Shown here piece by piece: positions 63,774-64,000 of a DNA stretch of 64,000 nt. This DNA is from Sapientia aquatica. GTDB taxonomy: Bacteria; Pseudomonadota; Gammaproteobacteria; Burkholderiales; Burkholderiaceae_D. Positions within the stretch are counted from its first letter, which is position 1, and each line of letters begins with the position of its first letter. The stretch covers positions 1 to 64,000 of the forward strand of contig NZ_SMYL01000010.1 in the NCBI RefSeq assembly GCF_004358105.1, given 5' to 3'. The position numbers and the translations under genes were made by a program. The notes beneath the pieces were generated by a model. It did no database searches and had not been told where the DNA came from. It worked only from the letters and a program-made list of their open reading frames with translations.

Positions 63774-64000
63774 GTTGAATATCCTTATGGGATGAGTTAG
63801 CCGACTAGTATGCCGCAATGTTTGGTTGGGCGTTTTGGCAGGGCGACTAGTTATGTGGGTAAGGCCGTGCGACGGATTGTTGAATCCTACGATTAGATAA
63901 CATTTCCAAAGCGCAAGTCAATCAAACTATCTTGCACTAAAGAAAATAATGTGAAATTATTCTGCTCTAGTTTTTACCCATTTTGGGTCTTGGATTTGAT

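Overview
The window looks like chromosome of a betaproteobacterium in the Burkholderiales, most like Oxalobacteraceae (Undibacterium or a relative). This is inferred from protein flavour: an MlaE/F/D-type operon with a PqiC-like lipoprotein and VanZ, an Aer-like chemoreceptor, puu/spu polyamine genes and a 7TM-sensor two-component pair. It is not based on any marker gene. GC content looks near 50%. I saw no rRNA or tRNA gene, CRISPR array or intact insertion sequence.

Region 1 (1-12.2 kb) is the most unusual part: a type VI secretion (T6SS) cargo island. It opens with an orphan C-terminal piece of VgrG. A 784-aa predicted peptidoglycan-hydrolase effector follows, with a degenerate M23-like N-terminal domain and a GH19/lysozyme-like C-terminal domain, and then a periplasmic putative immunity gene overlapping it by ATGA. 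A unit of about 1.06 kb (last ~100 codons of the effector plus an immunity gene) is then repeated in tandem. In total there are eight immunity paralogues (seven intact, one with an amber codon), six orphan effector tails (one with a nonsense codon) and a second effector copy that lost its N-terminus by recombination with a tail. The immunity paralogues are mosaics of a few interchangeable blocks.

Region 2 (12.3-27.3 kb) is mostly housekeeping. It holds an M13 metallopeptidase, a DUF2975/XRE pair, a NarL-type response regulator with a 7TM histidine kinase, two small unknown genes and an Aer-like PAS chemoreceptor. On the minus strand there is an operon for a class II amidotransferase and an Mla-like lipid transporter (permease, ATPase, MCE protein, lipoprotein, VanZ protein), then a GNAT acetyltransferase.

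Region 3 (27.6-42 kb) is a polyamine uptake and catabolism cluster: potF-potG-potH-potI, puuC, puuB, puuD, an agmatinase-family gene, puuA and a secreted amidohydrolase, followed by a divergent LysR regulator and EutQ-like cupin. Together they import putrescine, glutamylate it, oxidise it and release GABA.

Region 4 (42.5-51.4 kb) is a chaperone-usher pilus operon with two small subunits, a chaperone, an usher, two tip-adhesin-like proteins (the first frameshifted in a run of six G) and a second chaperone.

Region 5 (52.1-61 kb) has a TonB-dependent receptor, gabT, gabD, a second glutamine-synthetase-like gene and a spuC-like putrescine aminotransferase. It completes the route from putrescine through GABA to succinate. 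The same perfect palindrome, TTGAGCGCTCAA, lies about 20 nt before the starts of both puuA and gabT, linking regions 3 and 5. The window ends with an M61 peptidase and a FrnE-like DsbA-family protein on the minus strand.
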